64,000 bases of DNA, taken from contig JAQUOU010000005.1 in NCBI GenBank assembly GCA_028716975.1, positions 62,001 to 126,000 of the forward strand. Direction: 5' to 3'. The first letter of the stretch is position 1. Each line of letters opens with the position of its first letter. Both the position numbers and the translations under genes were made by a program. Positions 20,746-30,854 of this stretch are shown here, in pieces. Origin of the DNA: Methylobacter sp. (GTDB lineage: Bacteria; Pseudomonadota; Gammaproteobacteria; Methylococcales; Methylomonadaceae). Below the pieces are notes generated by a model. That model ran no database searches, was not told where the DNA came from, and saw only the letters and a list, made by a program, of their open reading frames with translations.

Positions 20746-22053
20746 CTAAAGCGGTGAGTTCTTATCCAGGTCTTTCAAATGCTTTAATTTTTCTTTAATT
20801 TTGATTTCCAGACCTCTTTCCACAGGCTGGTAATATTGCGTCCCGGCTAATTCGCTGGGGAAATAATTCTCACCTGCCGCATAAGCTTCCGGTTCATTAT
20901 GGGCGTATCGGTATTCTTTACCGTAATCCAGCGATTTCATTAATTTGGTAGGCGCATTTCTTAAATGCACCGGCACACCCAAACTGCCGCTTTGTTTGGC
21001 ATCGCGCATGGCGGCATTATAGGCCATATAAACCGCATTACTCTTGGGCGCACAAGCCAGATAAACAACAGCTTGCGCTAATGCCAGCCCGCCTTCTGGA
21101 CTACCTAGCCGCTCCTGGGCTTCCCAGGCATTGATGGTAATCTGCAAGGCTCTTGGATCAGCATTGCCTATATCTTCTGATGCCATTCTGACGATGCGCC
21201 TGGCTAAATAAGATAGATCACAACCGGTATCCATCATTCTGCACAGCCAATAAAGTGAAGCATCAGGAGAACTGCCGCGTACAGATTTATGCAAGGCGGA
21301 AATCTGGTTATAAAACTCTTCGCCCTGATTATCAAATCGCCTGACGCCGCCGGAAAGTACTTCCACTGCGATGGCTTCATTAATAACCCGGCTGCCTTTT
21401 GCAGCGGCAAGCTCGACTGCAATTTCCAGCAAATTCAACAGGGTTCTTGCATCACCGTCAGCAGCCTGAGCGAACTGCTGTTTAATATCATCGGCCATTT
21501 CGATAGCCGGACTGCCGAGCCCCCGCTCCTTATCAGCTAACGCTTTGTTTAATACAGCCAGTAAATCCTCGCTGCCTAATGAATTAAGCACATAAACGCG
21601 AGCCCGCGATAATAATGCATTATTGAGGGCAAAAGACGGGTTTTCAGTCGTGGCGCCCACAAAGTAAACCGTACCGTCTTCTACATGCGGAAGAAAAGCA
21701 TCCTGTTGAGATTTATTAAATCGGTGAACTTCATCGACAAACAAAATGGTGCGCCTGTTTTGCTCCTTTTGGACTTTTTTAGCAGTTTCAACAGCCGCCC
21801 TGATTTCTTTAACACCGGCCAACACCGCAGAAATTGACAAAAATTCAGCATTTGAGTGATGTGCGATTATTCGTGCCAGCGTAGTCTTCCCTGTGCCTGG
21901 TGGTCCCCAAAAAATCATGGAGTGCAGCCGGCCTGATACGATTGCCTCATAGAGCGGCTTGCCGGGTTTCAAAATATGCTGCTGACCCACATAATCCTTT
22001 AACAATCCGGGCCGCATCCTATCCGCCAGCGGCCGGGTTAAATCTTCATCCAT
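20746..22053 (-). CDS. rarA: Replication-associated recombination AAA+ ATPase RarA
   Basis: A 435-residue MgsA/RarA/WRNIP1 protein. [20 protein letters not shown] starts the domain, Walker A is [14 protein letters not shown], Walker [17 protein letters not shown], sensor 1 GATTENPSF, and the C-terminal tetramerisation region ([37 protein letters not shown]) is complete. Acts at stalled replication forks. Follows lolA on the same strand (68 bp gap), the common lolA-rarA order. Confidence 0.96.
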   Translation of the reverse strand: MDEDLTRPLADRMRPGLLKDYVGQQHILKPGKPLYEAIVSGRLHSMIFWGPPGTGKTTLARIIAHHSNAEFLSISAVLAGVKEIRAAVETAKKVQKEQNRRTILFVDEVHRFNKSQQDAFLPHVEDGTVYFVGATTENPSFALNNALLSRARVYVLNSLGSEDLLAVLNKALADKERGLGSPAIEMADDIKQQFAQAADGDARTLLNLLEIAVELAAAKGSRVINEAIAVEVLSGGVRRFDNQGEEFYNQISALHKSVRGSSPDASLYWLCRMMDTGCDLSYLARRIVRMASEDIGNADPRALQITINAWEAQERLGSPEGGLALAQAVVYLACAPKSNAVYMAYNAAMRDAKQSGSLGVPVHLRNAPTKLMKSLDYGKEYRYAHNEPEAYAAGENYFPSELAGTQYYQPVERGLEIKIKEKLKHLKDLDKNSPL

Positions 22054-22122
22054 GACAGACTTAAGGCGAAAAATACAAGAGAAAAAACTCCAGCTTCGGT
22101 TCTTTCGCCCTGAATTCTGATT

Positions 22123-22764
22123 TTATTCTGAAAAAACATCGACACCTTTTGGGGCTTGAAATTGAAATACAGTCTGTTTAATAGGCGGATTGAGAATCAC
22201 ATGAGAAAAATATATACGGGTGAGCTGGCCAAAATTATCGCTTATCTCCATTCCGCCCAGCGAACCTTTATTCAAGCCTATCAATATATATTTAAAACTG
22301 CTTTCTGCATTTTTAGGCAATAACTTTATCCATTGCATATCCCCGTCGACGCCCTGCTGTTCCATCGTGTAATTATCCTCTAACGATACATCGCCGCTTA
22401 ACAGTAATGCCGGGGTGGAGCCTAGCGATTCATCCAGCTTCTTGACGGTAACTTGCTCCAGATCGCTATCATAAAACCAGACTCTGCCTGAATTGGAAAC
22501 AATTTGCTGTTGAAACGGTTTTTGATAATCCCAGCGAAATTTCCCGGGCCGCTGGAGATAAAAAACGCCGTAACTGGTTTGAACAGGTTTGCCGGCTTCA
22601 TCAATCAATACCTGCTTAAAATCCGCTGTAAGAGATTTTGAGGCCGCCAAAAATGCTTTCAACTGTTTAACGGGCTTATCTTCGGCATAACTCACACGGG
22701 TAAGAAAAATCAACATCATCAAAACCAGTCGAAAAAAATTTGCTTTACTCATAAATACTGTCAT
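22123..22764 (-). CDS. lolA: Outer-membrane lipoprotein carrier protein LolA
   Basis: A 213-residue periplasmic chaperone that shuttles lipoproteins from LolCDE to LolB. A signal peptide (cleaved near VSYAED) precedes the domain: KSLTADFKQVLIDEAG, YLQRPGKFRWDYQKPF, VWFYDSDLEQVTVKKLDE and MEISDNFGQLTRIYF are LolA hallmarks. The start codon overlaps the stop of the PBP1B-like gene (TAATG). A second ATG four codons later is an alternative start. Confidence 0.94.
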   Translation of the reverse strand: MTVFMSKANFFRLVLMMLIFLTRVSYAEDKPVKQLKAFLAASKSLTADFKQVLIDEAGKPVQTSYGVFYLQRPGKFRWDYQKPFQQQIVSNSGRVWFYDSDLEQVTVKKLDESLGSTPALLLSGDVSLEDNYTMEQQGVDGDMQWIKLLPKNAESSFKYILIGLNKGSLGGMEISDNFGQLTRIYFSHVILNPPIKQTVFQFQAPKGVDVFSE

Positions 22765-25106
22765 TAAAAATCATTGGGTAATAAATTATTGAGCCAGGAT
22801 TTAACCGGGTTAACAGGCAAGTTGACGCAAGGCGAATAGGCCATAGGCGCTGACCCGGCAATATACGGAAACTGCTTGGCGCCCAGGCAAGCCTCATTAG
22901 CTAATAAGCCATTGGCAGGATCAATCCAGGCCATTTGGATATTATCCGGCGGAATCAGATTCACCGGCTGGTTTGAAATCTGCTTCATTAAAGGTATCCA
23001 AACCTGTAAGGCCCCGGTGGCCCCCGTCAAACCGGCAGGCTTATTATCATCCCTGCCAACCCAGACCACCGATAAGTAATCCCCGCTGTAACCTGCAAAC
23101 CAGCTATCCTTTGAATCATTGGTTGTGCCTGTTTTACCAACCAGTCCATAATCTCCCGGGAAGTAAGAATACGCCGAGCGCCCTGTCCCTTCGTGCATCG
23201 CCTCCTGCAATATGGTATTGACAATATACGCGGCAGAAGGATCAACTGCCTGCTTTACAGTGAAGGGATAACTTTGCAAGTGCTCGCCATCAGCCGCAAC
23301 TACCGCCCTGATGCCCTTTAATGGGGTGGAAAAACCATCCCCGGCTAGGGTCTGGTACATCTGGGTAACTTCTATCGGGGTTAATTGTACCGCCCCCAAT
23401 AACAGCGACGGGAACAAATCGACCGCTCTTGTTACGCCCATGTTTCTTAATGTTTTAGCCGTTCTTGCTACACCGACATCCATGCCAATGCGTACTGTGG
23501 CCAAATTATATGAATTTGCAAGGGCTGTATGCAGGCCGATATTGCCATGTTCCTTATGATCATAATTTTTAGGCCGCCAATCCGTGCCATTCTGCCCTTT
23601 AACCATAATGGCCGTGTCGCTGACTGGTGTGGTAATCGTGTATCGGTTGGGATATTCCAATGCAGTTAAATAAACGATCGGTTTTATCAAGGATCCAATT
23701 GGCCGAACCGCATCCAATGCACGATTAAAACCGGCAGCTGAATTATCACGGCCACTCGCCAGCGCGGCAATTTCACCGCTATCCCTATGCGTTACCACCA
23801 CTGCGGCTTCAAGATTTTCAGCTTTAGGCAATTTTTCCAGTTGCTTTAATTTGCCGGCAAGGGTCTGTTCCAATTTATCCTGAATCACTGTATCCAGCGT
23901 GGTAAAAATCTTTAAACCCTCCGATGTTAAATCTTCCTCACGATAGTCATGGCTTAGTTGACGCTTAACCAGATCCAGAAAGCCAGGATACCGGTTAACT
24001 GAGCGGTGCGTGTTCGCAATAATATTAAGAGGCTGTGCCTTTGCCACATTAGCCTGTTTTGCTGTAATGTATCCTTCAGTTTCCATTTCATTCAGCACCA
24101 GATTACGTCGTTGCAGGGCTCGCTCGGCATAACGTCTCGGATCATAAAAAGAAGGACCTCGAACCAACGCAACTAGCGAAGCTACTTGTTCCAATGGCAG
24201 ATCCTTTAAAGAACTGCCGAAATAAAATTCACTGGCCAATCCAAAACCATGAACGGCACTGGCGCCATCCTGGCCCAGATAAACTTCATTTAAATAAGCC
24301 CCCAGAATTTCATCTTTACTGTATCGATATTCTAAAATCAACGCCATAAAGACTTCATTGACTTTACGAGTCAGGCTTCGCTCCGATGTTAAATAAAAAT
24401 TTTTGACCAGCTGTTGAGTAATGGTGCTGCCACCCTGCACAATGCCGCCGGCAAGAAGATTGGCCCACATCGCTCTGGCAATTGCCCTGAATGAAATCCC
24501 GAAATGCCGATAAAAATCCCTGTCTTCGGTAGCCAGCAAGCCTTTAACAAGAGCATCGGGCGCCTCTTCCAGTTTAATTAAAACCCTGTCTTCTTTTATG
24601 GTGGGATAAAAACTGCCAATTTGCACAGGATCCATGCGGATAATGGCAATGGCTTTTGATTCTGTTAAATCAATTATGCTTGAAATACCTGAAGCGGTGA
24701 AATTCAACCGTATAAGACTGGTCGGCTGTTGTTGGTCCCAGAAAGTAAAATTCCGGGTTTTTACGCTGATGTCATGTCCGTCCTTAAAATAGGTTCCTTC
24801 CGAAGATAAATGCGCATCCTGGCGGTAATGCAGTACTTGCAATAGATCTTCAAATTTTTCTGTGGTCAGGTTATATCCCGCATATAGCTCGACCGGATTA
24901 GCATAGACCCGGGCGGGAATAGCCCATCTTTTGCCTTCAAATTGCTTCCGAACATTGTAATCCAGATAACCCAGATAACTCAGTAAAATAAAAGTAAATC
25001 CGGCAAGAAATAGTAGAACTGCATTTCTGAACCAATGTGAACCCGGTTTATTCGGTATTTTTTTATTGGTGTATCGGGACCCGCGCCTTTTTGTTCTTTC
25101 TGCCAT
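22764..25106 (-). CDS. mrcB: Bifunctional penicillin-binding protein 1B
   Basis: A 780-residue class A PBP. Short basic cytoplasmic N-terminus, one transmembrane segment (AVLLFLAGFTFILLSYLGYL), a UB2H-like region, the GT51 domain (LATEDRDFYRHFGIS, GGSTITQQLVKNFYL) and the transpeptidase domain with SxxK in GSLIKPIVY, SYN, and KTGTTNDSKDSWFAGY. Polymerises and crosslinks peptidoglycan. Size and UB2H suggest MrcB (PBP1B) rather than PBP1A. Same strand as lolA and rarA. Confidence 0.93.
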   Translation of the reverse strand: MAERTKRRGSRYTNKKIPNKPGSHWFRNAVLLFLAGFTFILLSYLGYLDYNVRKQFEGKRWAIPARVYANPVELYAGYNLTTEKFEDLLQVLHYRQDAHLSSEGTYFKDGHDISVKTRNFTFWDQQQPTSLIRLNFTASGISSIIDLTESKAIAIIRMDPVQIGSFYPTIKEDRVLIKLEEAPDALVKGLLATEDRDFYRHFGISFRAIARAMWANLLAGGIVQGGSTITQQLVKNFYLTSERSLTRKVNEVFMALILEYRYSKDEILGAYLNEVYLGQDGASAVHGFGLASEFYFGSSLKDLPLEQVASLVALVRGPSFYDPRRYAERALQRRNLVLNEMETEGYITAKQANVAKAQPLNIIANTHRSVNRYPGFLDLVKRQLSHDYREEDLTSEGLKIFTTLDTVIQDKLEQTLAGKLKQLEKLPKAENLEAAVVVTHRDSGEIAALASGRDNSAAGFNRALDAVRPIGSLIKPIVYLTALEYPNRYTITTPVSDTAIMVKGQNGTDWRPKNYDHKEHGNIGLHTALANSYNLATVRIGMDVGVARTAKTLRNMGVTRAVDLFPSLLLGAVQLTPIEVTQMYQTLAGDGFSTPLKGIRAVVAADGEHLQSYPFTVKQAVDPSAAYIVNTILQEAMHEGTGRSAYSYFPGDYGLVGKTGTTNDSKDSWFAGYSGDYLSVVWVGRDDNKPAGLTGATGALQVWIPLMKQISNQPVNLIPPDNIQMAWIDPANGLLANEACLGAKQFPYIAGSAPMAYSPCVNLPVNPVKSWLNNLLPNDF

Positions 25107-25252
25107 AGCCTCTTACAATATTCATTATTTTATTAATCATCCGTAACTTTAATGATGCATTATACATAAACATGCCTGCCGCAATCAGTAACCGTCAATG
25201 TATCTGTATAAAATGAACCTAAAATGAACAATGCAGCCTAGCCTTAAAACGC

Positions 25253-27085
25253 TCAATTCAAATTAACTGTAGCCTCCGAATTCTGCAATAATTCGTTAAT
25301 CTGAAAAACACTTTTCTCTAAAAAATGTTCCTTCGGTGCCCCAAAAATATAGCCTTGGCCATAATTAATACCGATTTCTCTCAGGATTCTAACGGTCTCC
25401 AGGCATTCAACAAATTCAGCTATGGTTTTTTTACCCAGCTTTTTTGCAATCTGATGCATCGAATGCACCAGTAGCCGGTCTGTTTCATCATTTACCAGGT
25501 TCTGAATGAATTGGGCATCAATTTTTACATAATCAACCGGAAATTTCTTCAAATAGTTAAAAGAACAAAAGCCGGCGCCAAAATCATCCAAAGCAAAATG
25601 ACAACCTAAAGCTCGAATCTGATTAATCATAAATCTTGTTTGCTCGAAATTCTCTACCGCGGCAGTCTCGGTAATTTCAAAAGTAATACGGGGGGCGCTG
25701 ACCCAAGTCAACTCAAACTTTTGCTTAATCATCGGCAATAAAGCTTCATCCTGAAAAGCGGCGCTGGATAAATTTATTGCCAGGGAAATATGCGATAACT
25801 CGGGGGGTAAGGCTGCAAGATAATCAATGGCATTTTCGACTACCCACAAATCAATACTATGAATCAGGCCCATTCTTTCAGCCGCCGGAATAAATTCACG
25901 CGGACCAATCACTATACCTTGCTTACCTCTTAACCTGATCAATACTTCATAATGCGAAACATCGCCATCAATGAGATTTACCACCGGCTGAAAAACCAGG
26001 AAGAAATCCTTGTTAAGAAGTGCATCTCTTATGATTGGAACCCAATAAACATCCCGAAGTCTTTCCTTGATAACAACATCTTCACTGTTATACTCCCAGA
26101 CCATATTTCGGCCATTTGCCTTGGCCATGCAACAAGCCTGATGCGCCCTCGAAATCAGCTCACCGGGATGTAAAATTAATCTTGCAGACTTTAATGAACT
26201 CAATCCAATAGAGACAGTGATGCTATAAGCAATTGTTCCGATTAAAAACCGGAAGCTATCTAAATGTCTCCTGATTTTTTCCGCCCATATTTTAGCTTTA
26301 AAAACCGTCGTGTTTTCCAGATAAATACAGAATTCGTCCGAGCCGATCCGAACCAATAAGCCGGTATTATTTAAGGTTTTTCTTATCACGCCGATGACTT
26401 CAACCAGCAAACGGTCCCCAACTTCAAAACCTTCCAGTTCATTAATCAAACTGAACCGGTCAAGATCAATAAACAACAGCACACTGTCCCGCCTGGGTTG
26501 TCTATTACTATACCTATCCAATCTCAACCGGATATGCTGTTCCAAACTGCTCCTGTTAAGTAGTCCTGTAAGTTCATCATGCGCGACCAGATACTTAAGC
26601 TTTGCATCGATAACTTTTCGCTCGGATAATTCCGTAATTAACCTTTCCTGTTGTTTATAGCGTAAATATTGCTCATTTTTCAATAAGATGAAAAATTCAC
26701 AGGCTATTTGCAATTCAACCGGGTTATAGGTTTTATTTAAGTTATATACCAGACATGTATTACTTAATTCCCATTCTCCATAATCTGTAGATAAATCCCC
26801 TCTTAAAACTATTAAAGGAATAAATAATTCGCTATCGATATAACAAAGAGAAAGATATAGATCGTTAATATGACATTGAGGCAATTCTTCATCGGCAATA
26901 ACCAGGTTTATGGACTCAGGATTTTTGGAATACTCTCTGATAATGTTCTTGATTTGGTGACCATTAACAGCAAATTTAAAATTATAAAATCCCCTGTTCT
27001 GTAATTCTTCTGCGATTCTTGCCGATAGAGCCTCATCAGCTTCAGCAATAATAATAATTCTTTGTTTTAGTGAATTAAGTAACAC
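25253..27085 (-). CDS. REC-like/GGDEF/EAL c-di-GMP protein, probable phosphodiesterase
   Basis: A 610-residue protein: N-terminal receiver-like domain (1-130, with VIADEELP as possible phospho-Asp region), GGDEF domain (~165-330) and EAL domain (~350-595). The GGDEF signature reads IGSDEF, a degenerate A-site, so cyclase activity is doubtful. The EAL domain keeps the catalytic set: EVL in place of EAL, INLSS (Asn), EITETAA (Glu), LDDFGAGF (Asp pair), VKIDAQF (Lys), AEFVE (Glu) and QGYIFG. It is therefore most likely a c-di-GMP phosphodiesterase. Divergent from the HDOD gene. Predicted soluble. Confidence 0.87.
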   Translation of the reverse strand: MLLNSLKQRIIIIAEADEALSARIAEELQNRGFYNFKFAVNGHQIKNIIREYSKNPESINLVIADEELPQCHINDLYLSLCYIDSELFIPLIVLRGDLSTDYGEWELSNTCLVYNLNKTYNPVELQIACEFFILLKNEQYLRYKQQERLITELSERKVIDAKLKYLVAHDELTGLLNRSSLEQHIRLRLDRYSNRQPRRDSVLLFIDLDRFSLINELEGFEVGDRLLVEVIGVIRKTLNNTGLLVRIGSDEFCIYLENTTVFKAKIWAEKIRRHLDSFRFLIGTIAYSITVSIGLSSLKSARLILHPGELISRAHQACCMAKANGRNMVWEYNSEDVVIKERLRDVYWVPIIRDALLNKDFFLVFQPVVNLIDGDVSHYEVLIRLRGKQGIVIGPREFIPAAERMGLIHSIDLWVVENAIDYLAALPPELSHISLAINLSSAAFQDEALLPMIKQKFELTWVSAPRITFEITETAAVENFEQTRFMINQIRALGCHFALDDFGAGFCSFNYLKKFPVDYVKIDAQFIQNLVNDETDRLLVHSMHQIAKKLGKKTIAEFVECLETVRILREIGINYGQGYIFGAPKEHFLEKSVFQINELLQNSEATVNLN

Positions 27086-27283
27086 AAATCATCAGCCCTG
27101 TAAATTTAAGCTTATCAATTAACTTTTTATTATTATTTACATGAAAATTCTAAAATAATGAGAAATTAACATACGCTCACAAAATAAATTATCTTGAATT
27201 CCACCAAATACTAACTAACCTTCATAATAAGTTCTAGTATTGAGACTTGTCCTAAAATTATAGACAATAATATATAATTTCCT

Positions 27284-28126
27284 ATGTTACCCACGAATTC
27301 TTCCCCCTTACAAATTGCAGATCTATTCCGGGGCGATTTACAGTTGACTACTCCCCCCAACGTCTATTTTGAATTGCAGAAGGTGGTGGATGACCCGAAT
27401 AAATCCCTTATGGATGCAGGTTTAATCATAGAAAAAGACCCCGCCTTATCTATGAGGCTGCTTAAAATTGTTAATAGCGCATTTTTTGGCTTTCCCTCTC
27501 AAATCGCATCAATTCCCCGCGCAACGGCCCTAATCGGCGTTACTGAATTACAGAACCTGGTATTGGGAACTGTAGTCATTGACAGATTTTCATCACTTCC
27601 CGGGGGGCTCCTTTCCATGCATGACTTTTGGGCCAGAAGTGTGCGTTGCGCATTAATCAGTAAAGAGCTCTGCATCTATAAACAAAATAAAAATGATCTT
27701 GACTCTATATTTATTTGCGGATTATTACACGATATCGGCCAACTTGTGTTTTACCGCAGAATTCCCGTATTAGCGCGTGAAATCGGGTTGTTAGTCGATG
27801 CTACAGGGGTCGACGAAACTCAAGCGGAAAACAATGTAATTGGCTTTGATCATTATCAGACCGGCGCAGAATTAGCCCGATTATGGAGATTGCCGCAAAT
27901 CATTATTGAAACCATTGGACAGCACTGCTATTTTGAATATCTGGGTATTTATTCAGATGCGTCATCCATCATAAGAATCGCTAATTATCTCAGTAAAATG
28001 GATTCAGAAGGTACTCATCCAAGCGACCTCTGCAAAGATATACCGGCTGATGATTTAAGCAGTCTCATTGATAGGACTCATTCTCAATTTGAAGAAATTT
28101 TTAAACTCTTCTATCCAACCTACTAA
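27284..28126 (+). CDS. HDOD-domain signalling protein
   Basis: A 280-residue protein with an HDOD domain (residues ~20-215): LRLLKIVNSAFFGFPSQI, TALIGVTELQNLVLG, and an HD-like GLLHDIGQLVFY. HDOD proteins act in signalling and post-transcriptional control of motility and secretion; the family's catalytic status varies. Divergently read from the GGDEF/EAL gene, suggesting linked regulation. No ribosome-binding site is evident ahead of the ATG. The ATG gives the expected family N-terminus. Confidence 0.8.
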   Translation: MLPTNSSPLQIADLFRGDLQLTTPPNVYFELQKVVDDPNKSLMDAGLIIEKDPALSMRLLKIVNSAFFGFPSQIASIPRATALIGVTELQNLVLGTVVIDRFSSLPGGLLSMHDFWARSVRCALISKELCIYKQNKNDLDSIFICGLLHDIGQLVFYRRIPVLAREIGLLVDATGVDETQAENNVIGFDHYQTGAELARLWRLPQIIIETIGQHCYFEYLGIYSDASSIIRIANYLSKMDSEGTHPSDLCKDIPADDLSSLIDRTHSQFEEIFKLFYPTY

Positions 28127-28177
28127 CCTTGTACCCGTTTTATTGGAAAAAATAAAGTTTATTAAAGCGACCTCAAC

Positions 28178-29170
28178 TTAAACGGATAAAACAATTTTTC
28201 CAGCCATATGCCCTGTTTCAACTAATTTATGTGCTTCAGAAGCATCTTTCAGTTCCAGTTGTTTACAGATATGAACCTTTAAAAACCCTTTATCCGCCGA
28301 TGCAGCACATTGCTTTAATACTTCCACCTGTTTATCTCTTGCCTCAGTCAACTGCCGAAGCATAGGCGTCAACATCAGCTCAAAACCAATTAATAAATTC
28401 CGCATTCTGGCCTCAGCCAAATTTAATTGGCCGGGATCCAGTAAAGTGACCAATCGTCCAAAATGCGCTGTCACAGCAATACTTTCCTTGAATACAGCCG
28501 CGCCTACCGTATCAAAAACAAGGTCAGCCCCTTTACCGTCGGTCAGAGTGTTTACTGCCTCGGTAAAGCCGCCTTTGGTATAATCCACCACCTCATCAGC
28601 ACCCATAGCCTTGGCAAATTCGGTTTTTTGCCAGGAGCTCACCGTAGTAATTACTCTGGCTCCTTTTAGTTTCGCCAATTGTATCGCCACATGGCCTACT
28701 CCTCCGGCTCCGGCATGAATGAGCACGCTCTGCCCTGATTGCAAGCCGCCACGGTCAAATAGAGCACCCCAAGCTGTAATTAATACCAGAGGCGATGCTG
28801 CTGCCTCAACAAATGAAAATGTCTCAGGCATCAAGCTGGCCCAACGCGCATCAATGACAGTATATTCTGCGTAATTACCCTGTTCTCTTCCCAATCCCCC
28901 ATTACAGAACCAGACCTTATCACCGGGTTTAAAATGATTAACTGCCCTACCCGTTTCGGTGACTTTACCCGCTCCATCACAACCCAATACTGCCGGCATA
29001 GCATTTTCATAAAATAAACCATTGCGCCTGATCTTGGCATCAACCGGATTAATACCAGCCGCCTTCAACTGGACCTTGATTTGTGTTGGCGTGGAAATCT
29101 CAGGTTCTTCAATATCCTGAAGCTTTAAAACATCAGGATCGCCTATAGCCGTCATTAGCACTGCTTTCAT
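28178..29170 (-). CDS. Quinone-oxidoreductase/zinc-type alcohol dehydrogenase-like protein
   Basis: A 330-residue MDR-superfamily reductase. AAGINPVDAKIRRNGLF, then PAVLGCDGAGKV, and the NADPH-binding HAGAGGVGHVAIQLAKLKGA are typical. The structural zinc cysteines of true ADHs are absent, placing it with the QOR/zeta-crystallin-like branch that reduces enones or quinones. Substrate unknown. Monocistronic, 52 bp 3' of the HDOD gene in convergent orientation. Confidence 0.85.
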   Translation of the reverse strand: MKAVLMTAIGDPDVLKLQDIEEPEISTPTQIKVQLKAAGINPVDAKIRRNGLFYENAMPAVLGCDGAGKVTETGRAVNHFKPGDKVWFCNGGLGREQGNYAEYTVIDARWASLMPETFSFVEAAASPLVLITAWGALFDRGGLQSGQSVLIHAGAGGVGHVAIQLAKLKGARVITTVSSWQKTEFAKAMGADEVVDYTKGGFTEAVNTLTDGKGADLVFDTVGAAVFKESIAVTAHFGRLVTLLDPGQLNLAEARMRNLLIGFELMLTPMLRQLTEARDKQVEVLKQCAASADKGFLKVHICKQLELKDASEAHKLVETGHMAGKIVLSV

Positions 29171-29228
29171 TTTTAACTCCTGATTTTTGGGGATATTTTA
29201 GCCGTTCGTAATAAATTATATTTGACGC

Positions 29229-30377
29229 TCATTCATCCGGCAGCCATTGCCGGCGATAGTCCTGATAAGTATACTGTTTGATTTTTGTTGTCTGCGCTGA
29301 TTTACAGACATATATATCAGGCAGATTGTAGCCGTTAAACCGGTTGGCTTTAATCAGGCTATATGCCCCGATATTTTTAAAGATCAGTTTATCGCCTGTT
29401 TGCAAAGGTTCCTTAAAACGATATTCGCCAAACACATCACCGGCCAGGCAGGTACAGCCTGCCAAAATAGCAGAATATTGTCCACTTGAATCCCGCTCGT
29501 GTAATTCGGGCTGGCGCTGATATTCAAATACTTCAGGATTATGATTGACTGACGTATCCAGAATCACAATATTTTTACCATCACTCATAAAACTATCTAG
29601 GACTGTAGTCACTATATACCCGGCATTACCCACCACCGCTTTGCCCGGCTCAATATAGACTTCAATGGCAAAATCATTTTTTAGCTTATTTACCAACTCA
29701 ATGAATGGACTGTAATCTTCAATTTCCTCAAACAAATAACCACCGCCCAGATTCAACCAATCAAGCTGAGCCAGGTTTTTGCCAAAATAACTGCGGAGTT
29801 TCTCAATGGTTTTAATTAGCGGCGTAAAATCGGTTGCAGAAAAAGCGTTATGAAAATGCAGTCCTTTAACTTGATCGAGATAAGATGATTGCCACAAGTC
29901 ATCAATATCCACACCCAGTTTTGAATTCTGCCGGCAAGGATCAAAACGGTTATCATTAAGAAATGACAGCTTGGGGTTAACGCGTAACCCGATGGATATT
30001 TGCGCCTGTGTTGCCGTAGCAAAACGCTGGTACTGTGTTATCGAATTGAAACTGATGTGCGTAATCAAACGCGTCATATCCTCCCACTCATCCTGTCTTA
30101 TGCCTGGCGTAGTTAAATGAATGCTGCCCTGTCCTGCTAAAATCTCATCTGCGAGCCGCGCTTCAAAAAGAGAACTGACCGAAAAACCATCAACAAAGGG
30201 TTTGGCTATTTCCGTCACGGCGGATAAAGGCAATGCTTTTAATGAATATAAAATTTTATAGCCGCACTGATTGCGTAAACCGGCTAAAATTTTCAGATTT
30301 TTAATAACTTCCGTTTCATCCAGAACAAAAGCGGGCGAGCTCTTAATGCCATTTTTTATAGCTTGATAATTCATCAT
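29229..30377 (-). CDS. nspC: Carboxynorspermidine/carboxyspermidine decarboxylase
   Basis: A 382-residue PLP enzyme of alanine-racemase fold. ILYSLKALPLSAV holds the PLP Lys; FSVSSLFEARLADEI, LNLGGGYLFEE and EPGKAVVGNAGYIV bind PLP phosphate; CLAGDVFGEY near the C-terminus contributes the active-site Cys/Asp of the fold-III decarboxylases. NspC decarboxylates carboxynorspermidine or carboxyspermidine, the last step of an alternative polyamine route. Its usual partner, the carboxynorspermidine dehydrogenase, is not in the window, so the gene is an orphan. The two ATGs at the start are adjacent; either may be used. Confidence 0.88.
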   Translation of the reverse strand: MMNYQAIKNGIKSSPAFVLDETEVIKNLKILAGLRNQCGYKILYSLKALPLSAVTEIAKPFVDGFSVSSLFEARLADEILAGQGSIHLTTPGIRQDEWEDMTRLITHISFNSITQYQRFATATQAQISIGLRVNPKLSFLNDNRFDPCRQNSKLGVDIDDLWQSSYLDQVKGLHFHNAFSATDFTPLIKTIEKLRSYFGKNLAQLDWLNLGGGYLFEEIEDYSPFIELVNKLKNDFAIEVYIEPGKAVVGNAGYIVTTVLDSFMSDGKNIVILDTSVNHNPEVFEYQRQPELHERDSSGQYSAILAGCTCLAGDVFGEYRFKEPLQTGDKLIFKNIGAYSLIKANRFNGYNLPDIYVCKSAQTTKIKQYTYQDYRRQWLPDE

Positions 30378-30854
30378 TTAAAAAACTGTTGTCTTTTACC
30401 GGTGTAAATCTTTTTTCTATAGTCATCAATCTTGCATACATCAAGGGTTCATAGCGATTTATTTACATACCAAGGACTATCAAGTCTTACAGTACGGCAT
30501 AGCGATACGTTTATGAGCTCTTAGTTTGCTGATTCAGTTTTTGCTTCTGTCCGGCAGTGAATATACCACATGCCAGTTTCAGCCTGGATATAAGCCGGTT
30601 ATACGGTAAATAAGTCACAACTGATTTTAACGGCATTCTTATCTATCCGGGCATTCCATGCTTCACAGGCCTTAAGGTATTGTTGAGTCTTTATGTCTTT
30701 CATAATGTGCTTAATCAGAAAAACCATCCTCTTAATAAAAATAAAACGTCCTGACTTTACATAGATGTCTCTCTTGTCAATATCCAAAATACATAGGCAT
30801 ATTATTCTGGCATTTTTTCTTTTATACTTATCGGTTATATAAACAGGAGATATC
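30378..30854. other. Intergenic region before the mtdB pair
   Basis: 477 bases between divergent nspC and mtdB. It should contain both promoters. A 34-codon minus-strand frame (30599-30703, start MKDIKTQQYL) is possible but has no recognisable family and only a weak ribosome-binding site. No hairpin of note was seen. Confidence 0.4.

Noticed and set aside
30599-30703. 34-codon minus-strand frame between nspC and mtdB
   Set aside because: Weak start signal and no recognisable family, so not called as a gene.
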